From Cryobacterium glaciale (lineage in GTDB: Bacteria; Actinomycetota; Actinomycetes; Actinomycetales; Microbacteriaceae): 64,000 nt of DNA. The stretch is from assembly GCF_004402535.1 (NCBI RefSeq), contig NZ_SOEY01000019.1, positions 232,316-296,315 of the forward strand, written 5' to 3'. Shown one piece after another: positions 43,682 through 52,004 of this stretch. The notes below the pieces were generated by a model. That model had not been told where the DNA came from, searched no databases, and saw nothing but the letters and a program-made list of their open reading frames with translations. The position numbers and the translations under genes are program-made. The stretch's first letter is position 1; the number at the start of each line of letters is the position of its first letter.

Positions 43682-43780
43682 CGGGTACTGCTGTACTGAA
43701 CAGGTCATCATCGATCACCTGCACGACTGAAGCGGATGCCCACCCCGCGGCACACAGGCGCGCCGCCTAAGATCGCTGGC

Positions 43781-44065
43781 ATGACTGAAACGACTGCCAC
43801 CGCACCGCGCATCACGATGTATGGGGCGGAGTGGTGCGGCGATTGCCGTCGTTCCAAGTCGTTGCTCGACCGACTCGAGGTGGACTACGACTACGTCGAC
43901 CTGTTGCTGGTCGAGGATGGCGCCGACCGTGCCCGCGCCATCAGCGGCCGCACCAACATTCCCGTCATCGTGTTTCCCGACGACAGCCACCTGGTCGAGC
44001 CGAGCGACGCCGAGGTACGCACCAAGCTCACGCAGCTCGGCAGCTTGAGGCTGACCGACCGCTGA
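43781..44065 (+). CDS. Glutaredoxin-like (mycoredoxin-type) protein
   Basis: 94 residues with the thioredoxin fold and redox motif WCGDCRRSK (CxxC at about 20-23), followed by TNIPVIVFPDDS with the cis-proline. In Actinobacteria such proteins reduce mycothiol-mixed disulfides. The CGDC centre differs from the CGYC of mycoredoxin-1, so the exact partner is open. The start is ATG 43781. TAAGAT (43768-43773) ends seven bases upstream, with no ribosome site, again fitting a leaderless message. Confidence 0.85.
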   Translation: MTETTATAPRITMYGAEWCGDCRRSKSLLDRLEVDYDYVDLLLVEDGADRARAISGRTNIPVIVFPDDSHLVEPSDAEVRTKLTQLGSLRLTDR

Positions 44066-44117
44066 GCTTTCCCCCGTGCTACTGTCAGAAATCGCAGATA
44101 CCAACGGGGGTCGTACC

Positions 44118-44441
44118 ATGCACGCAACTGTCACGCCGTCGACGCGGCGCTTTCCCGTCTCGCTGTGGGTCAGCGTGGCGCTCTTTTTGCTGTACAGCGT
44201 GCTCGGCGTGGCCGTCTGCCTCGAAGTGCGCAACGATGCGCTCAACATCATCGCCCTGTTGACCGTGTCGCCCCTGATGTTCGTGGGCATGGTCGTGTCC
44301 GTGGTCGACATCGTGCGCACCCGCAAGCGCGGCGGCGCCGATTCGGCCTACATCCGGCTGCAGTGGGTCGGCCTCGCGCTCATGGCCGCTGCGATGCCGC
44401 TCTGGCTGGCCATCGCCTTCGCGGTCGCAACGCTGCCCTAG
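44118..44441 (+). CDS. Three-helix membrane protein of unknown function
   Basis: 107 residues with three predicted transmembrane helices (about 15-35, 43-63 and 80-105), with basic RTRKRGG between helices two and three. No known domain is recognised. The start is ATG 44118, with GGGGGT about seven bases upstream. It follows the glutaredoxin gene after 52 bases and may be co-transcribed. Confidence 0.6.
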   Translation: MHATVTPSTRRFPVSLWVSVALFLLYSVLGVAVCLEVRNDALNIIALLTVSPLMFVGMVVSVVDIVRTRKRGGADSAYIRLQWVGLALMAAAMPLWLAIAFAVATLP

Positions 44442-44505
44442 CCGACGATTGTTTCGACTGATTTGACCTGCAGGCGGGGATCTTGTGCATGGGCCGTTTT
44501 GGGTG

Positions 44506-44536
44506 AAAAGGGCGCCCCGCACTCGGGACGCCCTCT
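44506..44536 (-). terminator. Terminator of the glutamate dehydrogenase gene
   Basis: On the minus strand a 10-bp stem with one mismatch/wobble (GGGCGTCCCG/CGGGGCGCCC, four-base loop) followed by TTTT, beginning 10 bases after the stop. On the plus strand it can also end the membrane-protein transcript. Confidence 0.85.
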
Positions 44537-44545
44537 TTGCTGCAA

Positions 44546-47500
44546 CTAGCGGCGCACGATGGATCGCAGCAGGCGCACGGCCACCGAGAGCGACGCCATG
44601 TCGTCTTGCGCGAGCGAGTTGACCTCTTCGAACACGCTGCGCGCCCGGCCGAGCTGTTCGGCGTTGAGTGCTTCCCAGGCGAGAAGACGCTCGTCGGCGG
44701 GGCCGGCATCCGTTTCGTCGAGCACCGCGCGGGCCATATCGGCGACCGTCGAATACAGGTCGTCGCGCAGGGCTGCGCGGGCGAGCGCCTGCCAGCGGTC
44801 CTTGCGCGGCAGCTTCGTGATGCGCTCCAGCAGGTTGTCGACGCCGAACCGGTTGTAGACCGTGTAGTAGATGGCGGCAACCTCGGTGACCGGCACGTTG
44901 GCCCTGGCGGCGACCTGGGCCACGTCGAGCAGCGCGTAGGCCTCGAACAGTTCCGACCAGCGGCGACCGAGATCGTCGGGCAGGCCCCATTCCCGAGCCT
45001 TCGTTTCCTGCGTTTCGAGGCGCCCTCGGTCGGTGCCCTGCAGGTAGTCACCGAGGTGCTCCCGCATCAGCGCGATCTGCGGCTTGTACTTGGCGATCAC
45101 GGCGCCGACGGGCATGTTGCCACCGTGGTTGACCTGCCAGCGCACTGCCCGGTCGAGCAGCCGGCGAATGTCGAGGTGGATCGCCGTCCACTTCTCGGTC
45201 GGGAAGGACGACGGGAGCGCGTTGAGCTCGCCCACCATCGTGTCGATGTCGAAGACCTCGCGCAGGGCCACGAAGGCCCGCGCGATCGTCGCCTGGCTGG
45301 CCGAGGTCTCTTCCATCGTGCGAAAAGCGAAGGTGATGCCGCCGAGGTTGATCATGTCGTTCGCGACGACGGTCGCGATGATCTCCCGGCGCAGCGGATG
45401 CGTGTCGAGCTCGGCATCGAAACGCTCAGACAGATGGGTCGGGAAGTACCGGCGCAGGGTACCGCCGAACCACGGGTCATCGGCCAGATCGCTGTCGCGC
45501 AGCGCGGTGGCCAGCTCGATCTTGGCGTAGGCGGCGAGCACGCTCAGCTCGGGGCTGGTCAGGCCCTGCCCGCGGTCGAGACGCTCCCGCAGGGTGGCGG
45601 TCGTCGGAAGGGCCTCCAGCTCGCGCTGCAGATCACCCGATTCCTCAAGCCAGTTCATGAGGCGTTCGTAGCTCGGGCTCCAGTTGTTCACGAGCACCCG
45701 GTCGTTGAGCAGCAGGATATTCTGGTCGACGTTGTCCACCAGAACCAGACGCCCCACTTCGTCGGTCATCTCGGCGAGGAATTCAGCCCGCTCTGCGGGG
45801 TCGAGCTTGCCGGCGGCGACCATGCGGTCCACGAAGATCTTGATGTTGACTTCGTGGTCTGAGCAGTCCACGCCGGCCGAGTTGTCGATCGCGTCGGTGT
45901 TGAGGATGACGCCGGCGAGTGCGGCTTCGATGCGGCCGAGCTGGGTAAAGCCGAGGTTGCCGCCCTCTCCCACGACCTTGACCCGAAGGTCCCTGCCGTC
46001 AACCCGGATGCCGTCGTTGGCCTTGTCTCCGACCTGCGCAGCGGTCTCGCTGCTCGCCTTGACATAGGTCCCGATGCCGCCGTTGTAGAGCAGATCGGTG
46101 GGCGCCAGCAGAATGGCACGCAGCAGTTCGGGCGGGCTCAGCTCCGTGGTTCCCTCGGGCAGTCCCAACACGACCTGAACCTCGGCCGAAATCGGAACGA
46201 CCTTGGCCTGGCGGGGGAAGACGCCGCCGCCGGCGCTGATCAGGTCGGTCGAATAGTCGGCCCAGGACGAACGCGGCAGTTCGAACAATCGGGCCCGTTC
46301 GTCGAAGGAGAGCGCCGGGTCGGGGTTGGGGTCGAGAAATATGTGCCGGTGGTCGAAGGCCGCGACGAGCTTGGTGTGCTTCGAGAGCAGCATGCCGTTG
46401 CCGAACACGTCACCCGACATGTCGCCGACACCGACGACGGTGAACTCTTCAGTCTGGGTGTCGACACCCAGTTCGCTGAAGTGGCGTTTGACCGACTCCC
46501 AGGCACCCTTGGCGGTGATGCCCATTTCCTTGTGGTCGTAACCGACCGAGCCGCCGGAGGCGAAGGCGTCGCCGAGCCAGAAACCGTACTCGGCGGCCAG
46601 CCCGTTGGCGATGTCGGAGAACGAGGCCGTGCCCTTGTCGGCGGCGACGACGAGGTAGCTGTCGTCATCGTCGTGGCGCACCACGCGGTGCGGTGCCACG
46701 ACGTGCTCGCCATCCGCTTCGGCGACCAGGTTGTCGGTCAGGTCGAGCAGCCCGCGAATGAAGGTCTTGTAGCTGTCGATGCCTTCCGCCATCCAGGCCG
46801 CACGGTCGATGCCGGGGTCGGGAAGCTTCTTCGCGAAGAAGCCGCCCTTGGCGCCGGTGGGCACGATGACGGCGTTCTTGACCGTCTGGGCCTTGACCAG
46901 CCCGAGCACCTCGGTGCGAAAATCTTCGCGGCGGTCCGACCAGCGGAGCCCGCCGCGAGCGACCTTGCCGAACCGCAGGTGCACGCCCTCCACCCGCGGA
47001 GAGTACACCCAGATCTCATACTTGGGCTTGGGCGAGGGCATCTGCCCGATCTGCGACGGGTCGAGCTTGATGCTCAGGTACGGCTTGTACTGAAAGAAGT
47101 TCGTGCGCAGCGACGCCTCGATCAGGGTGATCAGCGAGCGCAGCACGCGGTCGGCGTCGAGGGTGGCAACCTGCTCCATCGCGACCCGAAGCTGCTCGCG
47201 CACGTCGGCGACGCGGAGCATCCGCTCGTCATCGGCCAGGTCCGGATCGAACCGGGCCTCGAACAGGGCGACGAGGCCCCGCGTGACCGCCGGATTGGCC
47301 AGCAAGGCGTTCGCGACGAAGCCGTAGGAGTTGGTGTTGCCGATCTGGCGCAGATACTTGGCGTAGCTGCGCAGAATGACCACACGGTGCCAGGGCAAGC
47401 CGTCTTGTAAGACCAGGCGGTCGAGGCTGTCAGATTCGATGGCGCCGCTGATGGCCGCGCCGAAGGAGTCGGCCAGCAGCGCGCCGGTCGCGACCGGGTC

Positions 47501-49387
47501 GACTCCGGCCGGGTAGTGCAGGCCGAGGTCGTAGAGGTAGAAGCGGCGCCCATCGGTGGTCTGAATCTCGAATGGCACCTCATCGAGCACCTCGATTCCG
47601 AGGTTCTGCAGAAACGGCAGAATCTGGCTCAGACTCTTCGGTTCGGTCATGTAGAGCTTGATCCGAGCGTCTTCGCCGGGATCGCCGGCCGTCTTCGGCA
47701 GGTAGACGTGCAGCCCGGGGCGGGTGTGCGGGTCAGCGGATGCCCCCACCTGCGCGGCGCAGGCCTCGAACCGGCCGATGTCCTCGAGGGCGTCGGTGAT
47801 TTCGTAGTCGACCCGGTAACTGTCGGGAAAGGCCTCGGCCCACACGTCGGACAGCCGCTCGGCTTCTTCAACCGAGTGGGTTTCCCGGAGTTCGTCGCTG
47901 ATGCCCTCGGGCCAGGACCGTACCGCCATCGCGAGGCGGTGTTCCAGATCGGCGGCATCGACGGAGTCGGCGGACACTTCTTTGGGCAAGCGGATGCGAT
48001 AGAACAGTCGCGCCAGCGCGGATTCGGTCATGCGCGCTTCGAAGTCGAGCGATTCCGAGTTGAACGTCTCCTGCAGTTCCTTCTCGATCCGCAGCCGCAC
48101 AGCGGTGTTGTAGCGGTCACGCGGCAGGTAGACGAGGGCCGACATGAAGCGGCCGTAGATGTCGGGCCGCAAAAACAGGCGGGTCCGGCGACGTTCCTGT
48201 AATCGTTGGATAGCCAGCGATGCCGTGACGAGGGCGGGGACCTCGATCTGGAACAGCTCATCACGGGGGTAGGTCTCCATGATGCCGAGCAGGTCCTTGC
48301 CGCTGTGCGACTCGGGCGGAAAACCCACCTCGGTCATAACGGCCTGGACCTTTTCACGCAGTACCGGCACGGCCGTGACCGAGCTGGTATACGCGCTCGC
48401 AGCGAACAGTCCGATGAATCGCTGCTCGCCGTTGACCTGGCCGGCGGAATCGAAGCTCTTGATGCCGATGTAGTCGAAGTAGGCGGGGCGGTGCACGGTG
48501 GACCGGGAATTGGCTTTGGTGATGACCAGTGCGGTGCGCTCGCGCGCTTTCTGCCGGCCGGCATCCGTCAGGTGCTGAATCTGGTGGCGATCATCGGCGG
48601 AACGCAGCAGGCCGAGGCCACTGCCCTCGATGAGGGAGAGCACGTCTTCGCCGTCGAGCGTCTCGAGGTTGTATTCGCGGTAACCGAGAAAGGTGAAGTT
48701 GCCCTCGTCGAGCCAGTGCAGCAGCTGTTGGGTCTGGCGGAGATCTTTGATCTGCTCGGCGCCGGCGATCGTGTCGAGGGCGTTGGCGATCTGCATGGCC
48801 TTGGTGCGCATGAGCGGCCAGTCGGCGACGGCGGCACGCACGTCGCCAAGAACGGCGGTCAGCCCGGCGACGAGGCTGGCCTGTTCCCCCTCGCTCGCGG
48901 TGTCGATCTCGATGGCGATCCAGGATTCGAGGTGTGAGGCGTCATCACCGGTCGCGATGAGGTGTGCGATGTCGGGCATGGCCGAGGTGTCACCGCTGGA
49001 GACGCCGGCGCTGGCCGGGATGCGGTTGATGTCGACGAGGTCGTTCGAGGCCTTGCTGCGGGCCACGATGAGCAGGGGGTGCACGACCAGGTGGATGGCC
49101 GAATGCTGGCGCACGAGTTCGGCCGTGACCGAATCCACCAGAAAGGGCATGTCGTCGGTGACGATATAGACGACGCTGCGACCGGATTCATTGTGAATCT
49201 CGATCGTGGCCGTCTTCGGCTCCCGACGCTGCGCGACCTGCCAGTGCGTACGCGCCCGGGCTTCGAGCAGCTCCGGGGTGTAGTTCACCGCATCTTCGTC
49301 TGTTAGATGCTCATAGTAATCAACTATGAACGTTTCGAGCGTGGGATCTGACGGGGACAGACCCGTTCGGGTGAAACCAGACGACAT
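44546..49387 (-). CDS. gdh2: NAD-specific glutamate dehydrogenase, 180-kDa class
   Basis: Oxidatively deaminates glutamate to 2-oxoglutarate and ammonium with NAD+. The protein has about 1613 residues, the size of the large GDH-180 class of Streptomyces and Mycobacterium. A long N-terminal regulatory part with ACT-like repeats precedes the catalytic domain around residues 800-1200, which has KVARGGLRWSDRREDFRTE, the catalytic lysine region TGAKGGFFAKKLP, and DMSGDVFGNGML. A C-terminal helical domain follows. The start is ATG 49387 with GGAGG ten bases upstream. An earlier in-frame ATG at 49462 lacks this. It suits a cell that burns histidine to glutamate. Confidence 0.95.
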   Translation of the reverse strand: MSSGFTRTGLSPSDPTLETFIVDYYEHLTDEDAVNYTPELLEARARTHWQVAQRREPKTATIEIHNESGRSVVYIVTDDMPFLVDSVTAELVRQHSAIHLVVHPLLIVARSKASNDLVDINRIPASAGVSSGDTSAMPDIAHLIATGDDASHLESWIAIEIDTASEGEQASLVAGLTAVLGDVRAAVADWPLMRTKAMQIANALDTIAGAEQIKDLRQTQQLLHWLDEGNFTFLGYREYNLETLDGEDVLSLIEGSGLGLLRSADDRHQIQHLTDAGRQKARERTALVITKANSRSTVHRPAYFDYIGIKSFDSAGQVNGEQRFIGLFAASAYTSSVTAVPVLREKVQAVMTEVGFPPESHSGKDLLGIMETYPRDELFQIEVPALVTASLAIQRLQERRRTRLFLRPDIYGRFMSALVYLPRDRYNTAVRLRIEKELQETFNSESLDFEARMTESALARLFYRIRLPKEVSADSVDAADLEHRLAMAVRSWPEGISDELRETHSVEEAERLSDVWAEAFPDSYRVDYEITDALEDIGRFEACAAQVGASADPHTRPGLHVYLPKTAGDPGEDARIKLYMTEPKSLSQILPFLQNLGIEVLDEVPFEIQTTDGRRFYLYDLGLHYPAGVDPVATGALLADSFGAAISGAIESDSLDRLVLQDGLPWHRVVILRSYAKYLRQIGNTNSYGFVANALLANPAVTRGLVALFEARFDPDLADDERMLRVADVREQLRVAMEQVATLDADRVLRSLITLIEASLRTNFFQYKPYLSIKLDPSQIGQMPSPKPKYEIWVYSPRVEGVHLRFGKVARGGLRWSDRREDFRTEVLGLVKAQTVKNAVIVPTGAKGGFFAKKLPDPGIDRAAWMAEGIDSYKTFIRGLLDLTDNLVAEADGEHVVAPHRVVRHDDDDSYLVVAADKGTASFSDIANGLAAEYGFWLGDAFASGGSVGYDHKEMGITAKGAWESVKRHFSELGVDTQTEEFTVVGVGDMSGDVFGNGMLLSKHTKLVAAFDHRHIFLDPNPDPALSFDERARLFELPRSSWADYSTDLISAGGGVFPRQAKVVPISAEVQVVLGLPEGTTELSPPELLRAILLAPTDLLYNGGIGTYVKASSETAAQVGDKANDGIRVDGRDLRVKVVGEGGNLGFTQLGRIEAALAGVILNTDAIDNSAGVDCSDHEVNIKIFVDRMVAAGKLDPAERAEFLAEMTDEVGRLVLVDNVDQNILLLNDRVLVNNWSPSYERLMNWLEESGDLQRELEALPTTATLRERLDRGQGLTSPELSVLAAYAKIELATALRDSDLADDPWFGGTLRRYFPTHLSERFDAELDTHPLRREIIATVVANDMINLGGITFAFRTMEETSASQATIARAFVALREVFDIDTMVGELNALPSSFPTEKWTAIHLDIRRLLDRAVRWQVNHGGNMPVGAVIAKYKPQIALMREHLGDYLQGTDRGRLETQETKAREWGLPDDLGRRWSELFEAYALLDVAQVAARANVPVTEVAAIYYTVYNRFGVDNLLERITKLPRKDRWQALARAALRDDLYSTVADMARAVLDETDAGPADERLLAWEALNAEQLGRARSVFEEVNSLAQDDMASLSVAVRLLRSIVRR

Positions 49388-49506
49388 CGAAAAAACGCCT
49401 CCATTAAAGATAGGTGTGCGGACTCCCGCGGCGGGCACGTCGGTGTGCCTCGCCGAACTCAAACCTGCAGAGCCCGTGCTCGCCCATCGTACCGCCGGGC
49501 CCGCCG

Positions 49507-49544
49507 CCCCGGCTGGCCGCCGCAGAACCTGCGGCCAGCCGGGG
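49507..49544. terminator. Long GC hairpin between transglycosylase and gdh genes
   Basis: Perfect 14-bp inverted repeat CCCCGGCTGGCCGC and its complement with a ten-base loop. It lies 65 bases past the transglycosylase-like stop. No U-run follows, so it may be a weak terminator or a site near the gdh promoter. Confidence 0.5.
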
Positions 49545-49609
49545 CGAAACAGCCTGCTACTCGTCGATTCGGTCGTGACCGGGGCATAAACCGCCGGGAA
49601 CTATCGAAT

Positions 49610-50518
49610 TCAGTACCAGCCGACGGCCTGCGAATGCGACCACGCGGCGCACGGCGTTCCGTAGGAGGATGCCTTGATGTAGCCGAGCCCCCAACTGATT
49701 TGTGTGGTCGCGTTGGTAGCCCAGTCGGTGCCGGCCGAGGCCATCTTGCTGCCGGGCAGCGCCTGCGGAATTCCGGTCGCGCCGCTGCTGGAGTTCATGG
49801 CGGCGTAGTTCCAGCCGGATTCTTTCTGCCAGAGCCGGTCGAGGCAGCTGAACTGGTCCTCACCCCAGCCGTACTGCGAGGCGGCCATCGAACGTGCCGT
49901 GGCGCGCGCGCCGTCGACGTTGTTGCCTCCGGCGAGGGATTGAACGCGAGCGGCTTCGGCTTCGGCCTCTGCGGCAGCAGCAGCGGCAGCTGCCGCCGCA
50001 GCCGCCGCAGCTGCCTCGGCGGCAACGCGGTCGACTTCGGCGGTGGCGGCAGCAACCGCCGCGGTCTGGGCCTTCGCCTCGGCCGTGAGGTCTTCGACCT
50101 GCTCGATCGGCAGGATGTTGTAGCTGGCCAGGGAGCTGGCGACCGAGGTGAGGGCCGTGGCATCCACTTTGCTGACGCTGGCAGCGATGACCAGGTTGGC
50201 TGCATTCAGGGCAGCGGATGCGTTGCCGCGGGTGATCGATTCACCGCGCGCGGCGTAGAAGTCGAGTTGGTCGCTCTGCAGGCCCGAGCTTTCGGCCAGT
50301 GCGGTCGTGGCTGCGATGCTGTCCTGCCGGGCATCGGCGGACTGTGCGGCGAATCCGCTGCCGGCGACGAGGCCGGCGATAACGAGTGCGGCACCGGTGG
50401 CAACGGCAATCTCGTGCCGGCGGGTGCGTGGCCTGCGGGGCTTGCGTGTGTTTCCGAGGTTTCGGGGGGCGAGGTGGGCACGGGGCGTTTCAGTGTGTTT
50501 TGGGCGCATGTCCTTCAT
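49610..50518 (-). CDS. Secreted transglycosylase-like cell-wall protein
   Basis: 302 residues from ATG 50518 (ATG 50509 also possible). A basic N-terminus and one hydrophobic segment (IAVATGAALVIAGLVAGSGF) act as signal or anchor. A helical region follows with an alanine-rich coiled-coil stretch (over a dozen consecutive Ala). The C-terminal domain resembles a lysozyme-like/SLT fold: FSCLDRLWQKESGWNYAAMN with candidate catalytic Glu, then SGATGIPQALPGSKM and ISWGLGYIKASSYGTP. It probably cuts or binds peptidoglycan. The 289 bases upstream contain no gene. Confidence 0.82.
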   Translation of the reverse strand: MKDMRPKHTETPRAHLAPRNLGNTRKPRRPRTRRHEIAVATGAALVIAGLVAGSGFAAQSADARQDSIAATTALAESSGLQSDQLDFYAARGESITRGNASAALNAANLVIAASVSKVDATALTSVASSLASYNILPIEQVEDLTAEAKAQTAAVAAATAEVDRVAAEAAAAAAAAAAAAAAAEAEAEAARVQSLAGGNNVDGARATARSMAASQYGWGEDQFSCLDRLWQKESGWNYAAMNSSSGATGIPQALPGSKMASAGTDWATNATTQISWGLGYIKASSYGTPCAAWSHSQAVGWY

Positions 50519-50807
50519 CTGGCGCGAGTGCTGGGCGCTAGGTACGCCCGTTCGCTGAGTTTTTGGCCCGTGCACTTCGGGGTGGCGCGGGCGAGTCCGC
50601 CAGCATGCCCGGCCCGTTTGAACGAATCCTCACGATTTTCTCCGAATCTCCTGACTTTCGGTCATGCGAGCTGCGCCGTGGCATACTTTGCGACCAACGG
50701 CAGACTGGCGCACCCTCGAAATCCGATGATTTAGCTGATCAACGGCGCAATAACCCGCACAATCCGCCTGCTGGAGCGCAGCCAGGCGAGCCGAAAGAAA
50801 GTCGTGA

Positions 50808-52004
50808 CTAAATCTGCGCGGCGACGGCGAGCAGGCGCCCGAGTGCATACTTCCACTCGATGCGCTCCTGCTCCAGGCGCACGTTTCCCTCCGAACGGAT
50901 GCGCGTGAGCGCAACCTGTTCATCGGGCGTCAGCGTCGGGTAGGTTCCGCTGGCCGCTTTCGGCTCGGGCACCCAGAGGTCACGAAACTGCAGCAGAACG
51001 CCTTCGTCCATGAGTACGCTCGTCACGTCGTCGCAGGTGCTGCGCAGCGCGTGCAGAATAGCGAATCCGTCGGAGTCGAGGTCGCCCCAGTAGATGACGC
51101 GGCCAGATTGGATCCAGGGGATGGCACCGAGGCGCGGCGCGGCATAGCCGCCGCCGTGCACGACGACCGCGCCCGGCAGGTCGGGCATCGCGAACATGGT
51201 CTCCAGATTCTCGAATACGAACACGGTCGTCGGGCGGATGGCGAGAGCGGCGAGCTCCTCGACGGGCGCGATCACATCGCAGAGCCCCCCAGGCCGCAGT
51301 TGCGGGTCGAGAAAGCGAACCCGCACGAGGTTCGGTGCACCCTGCAATCCGAGCGAGAGACGCCCGCTCACCCCCGCGTGCAGCCCTTCGACGACTGCAC
51401 GATGCGCTTCGAGCCATTTCGTGTCGATCCCCCGAATGGGCAACTGCCGAATGCGCCAACCGGATGCGGGGTGCGCGGTCAGCCACGCCACAACATGCAG
51501 CAGGGTCGCAAAGTTCGCATCGGTCAGGGCCTGCAGGGTGCGGGCATGGCCGCGGATCGCGGCGGCCAGCGGATCGATCGTTCCGGAGTCGATCATGCTG
51601 GGGAATGCCGCCCGTAGTTGGGCGGCGCGGCGCTGCAGAGCCTGCCACTCCCGGGCGGTGGCGGCGCCGGCGAACGCGGCGATCGCATCCGCTCCGCTCA
51701 GCGTGCAGCGCTCAGGCACCGTCTGCGCGCCAACCCGCGACCACTGCCGCTCACCCCACGTCACATAAACACCGGGCACATCGATGTTCGGGAAACTATC
51801 GGCGATCGCTCGCCACTCGCGTTGCCAGGCGATCGCGGCGTCCTGACCGAGGAGCGCTGCGCGTTCGGTCGGCGGGTGCAGCACGATCTCGAGCAGCGCG
51901 GTCTCACCGCCCAGCGCGGCCCAATCGCGTTGGTCCTGTGTGACGCGCTTGCGGGCCCGCTCGCGGGCTTCGGCGACCGTTACCATGCCGCGAGGCTGCT
52001 TCAT
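50808..52004 (-). CDS. jetD: Wadjet nuclease subunit JetD (DUF3322/DUF2220)
   Basis: 398 residues. An N-terminal DUF3322 region (about 10-195) is followed by a DUF2220 Toprim-like nuclease domain: FENLET (264-269) supplies a catalytic glutamate, and GDLDSDG (307-313) supplies the metal-binding aspartates. In Wadjet systems JetD cuts circular plasmid DNA once the JetABC motor has extruded it. The gene overlaps the jetC stop by four bases (ATGA) and is last in the jetABCD operon. All expected catalytic residues are present. Confidence 0.93.
   Translation of the reverse strand: MKQPRGMVTVAEARERARKRVTQDQRDWAALGGETALLEIVLHPPTERAALLGQDAAIAWQREWRAIADSFPNIDVPGVYVTWGERQWSRVGAQTVPERCTLSGADAIAAFAGAATAREWQALQRRAAQLRAAFPSMIDSGTIDPLAAAIRGHARTLQALTDANFATLLHVVAWLTAHPASGWRIRQLPIRGIDTKWLEAHRAVVEGLHAGVSGRLSLGLQGAPNLVRVRFLDPQLRPGGLCDVIAPVEELAALAIRPTTVFVFENLETMFAMPDLPGAVVVHGGGYAAPRLGAIPWIQSGRVIYWGDLDSDGFAILHALRSTCDDVTSVLMDEGVLLQFRDLWVPEPKAASGTYPTLTPDEQVALTRIRSEGNVRLEQERIEWKYALGRLLAVAAQI

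Noticed and set aside
49507..49544. Origin or phage attachment site from the long GC hairpin
   Set aside because: A single perfect inverted repeat beside two housekeeping genes, with no integrase, direct repeat or iterons. A terminator or local structure is the simpler reading.
50519..50807. c-di-AMP (ydaO-type) riboswitch before the transglycosylase-like gene
   Set aside because: Such riboswitches often precede cell-wall hydrolase genes in Actinobacteria, but I could not find the conserved core sequences or paired stems here.
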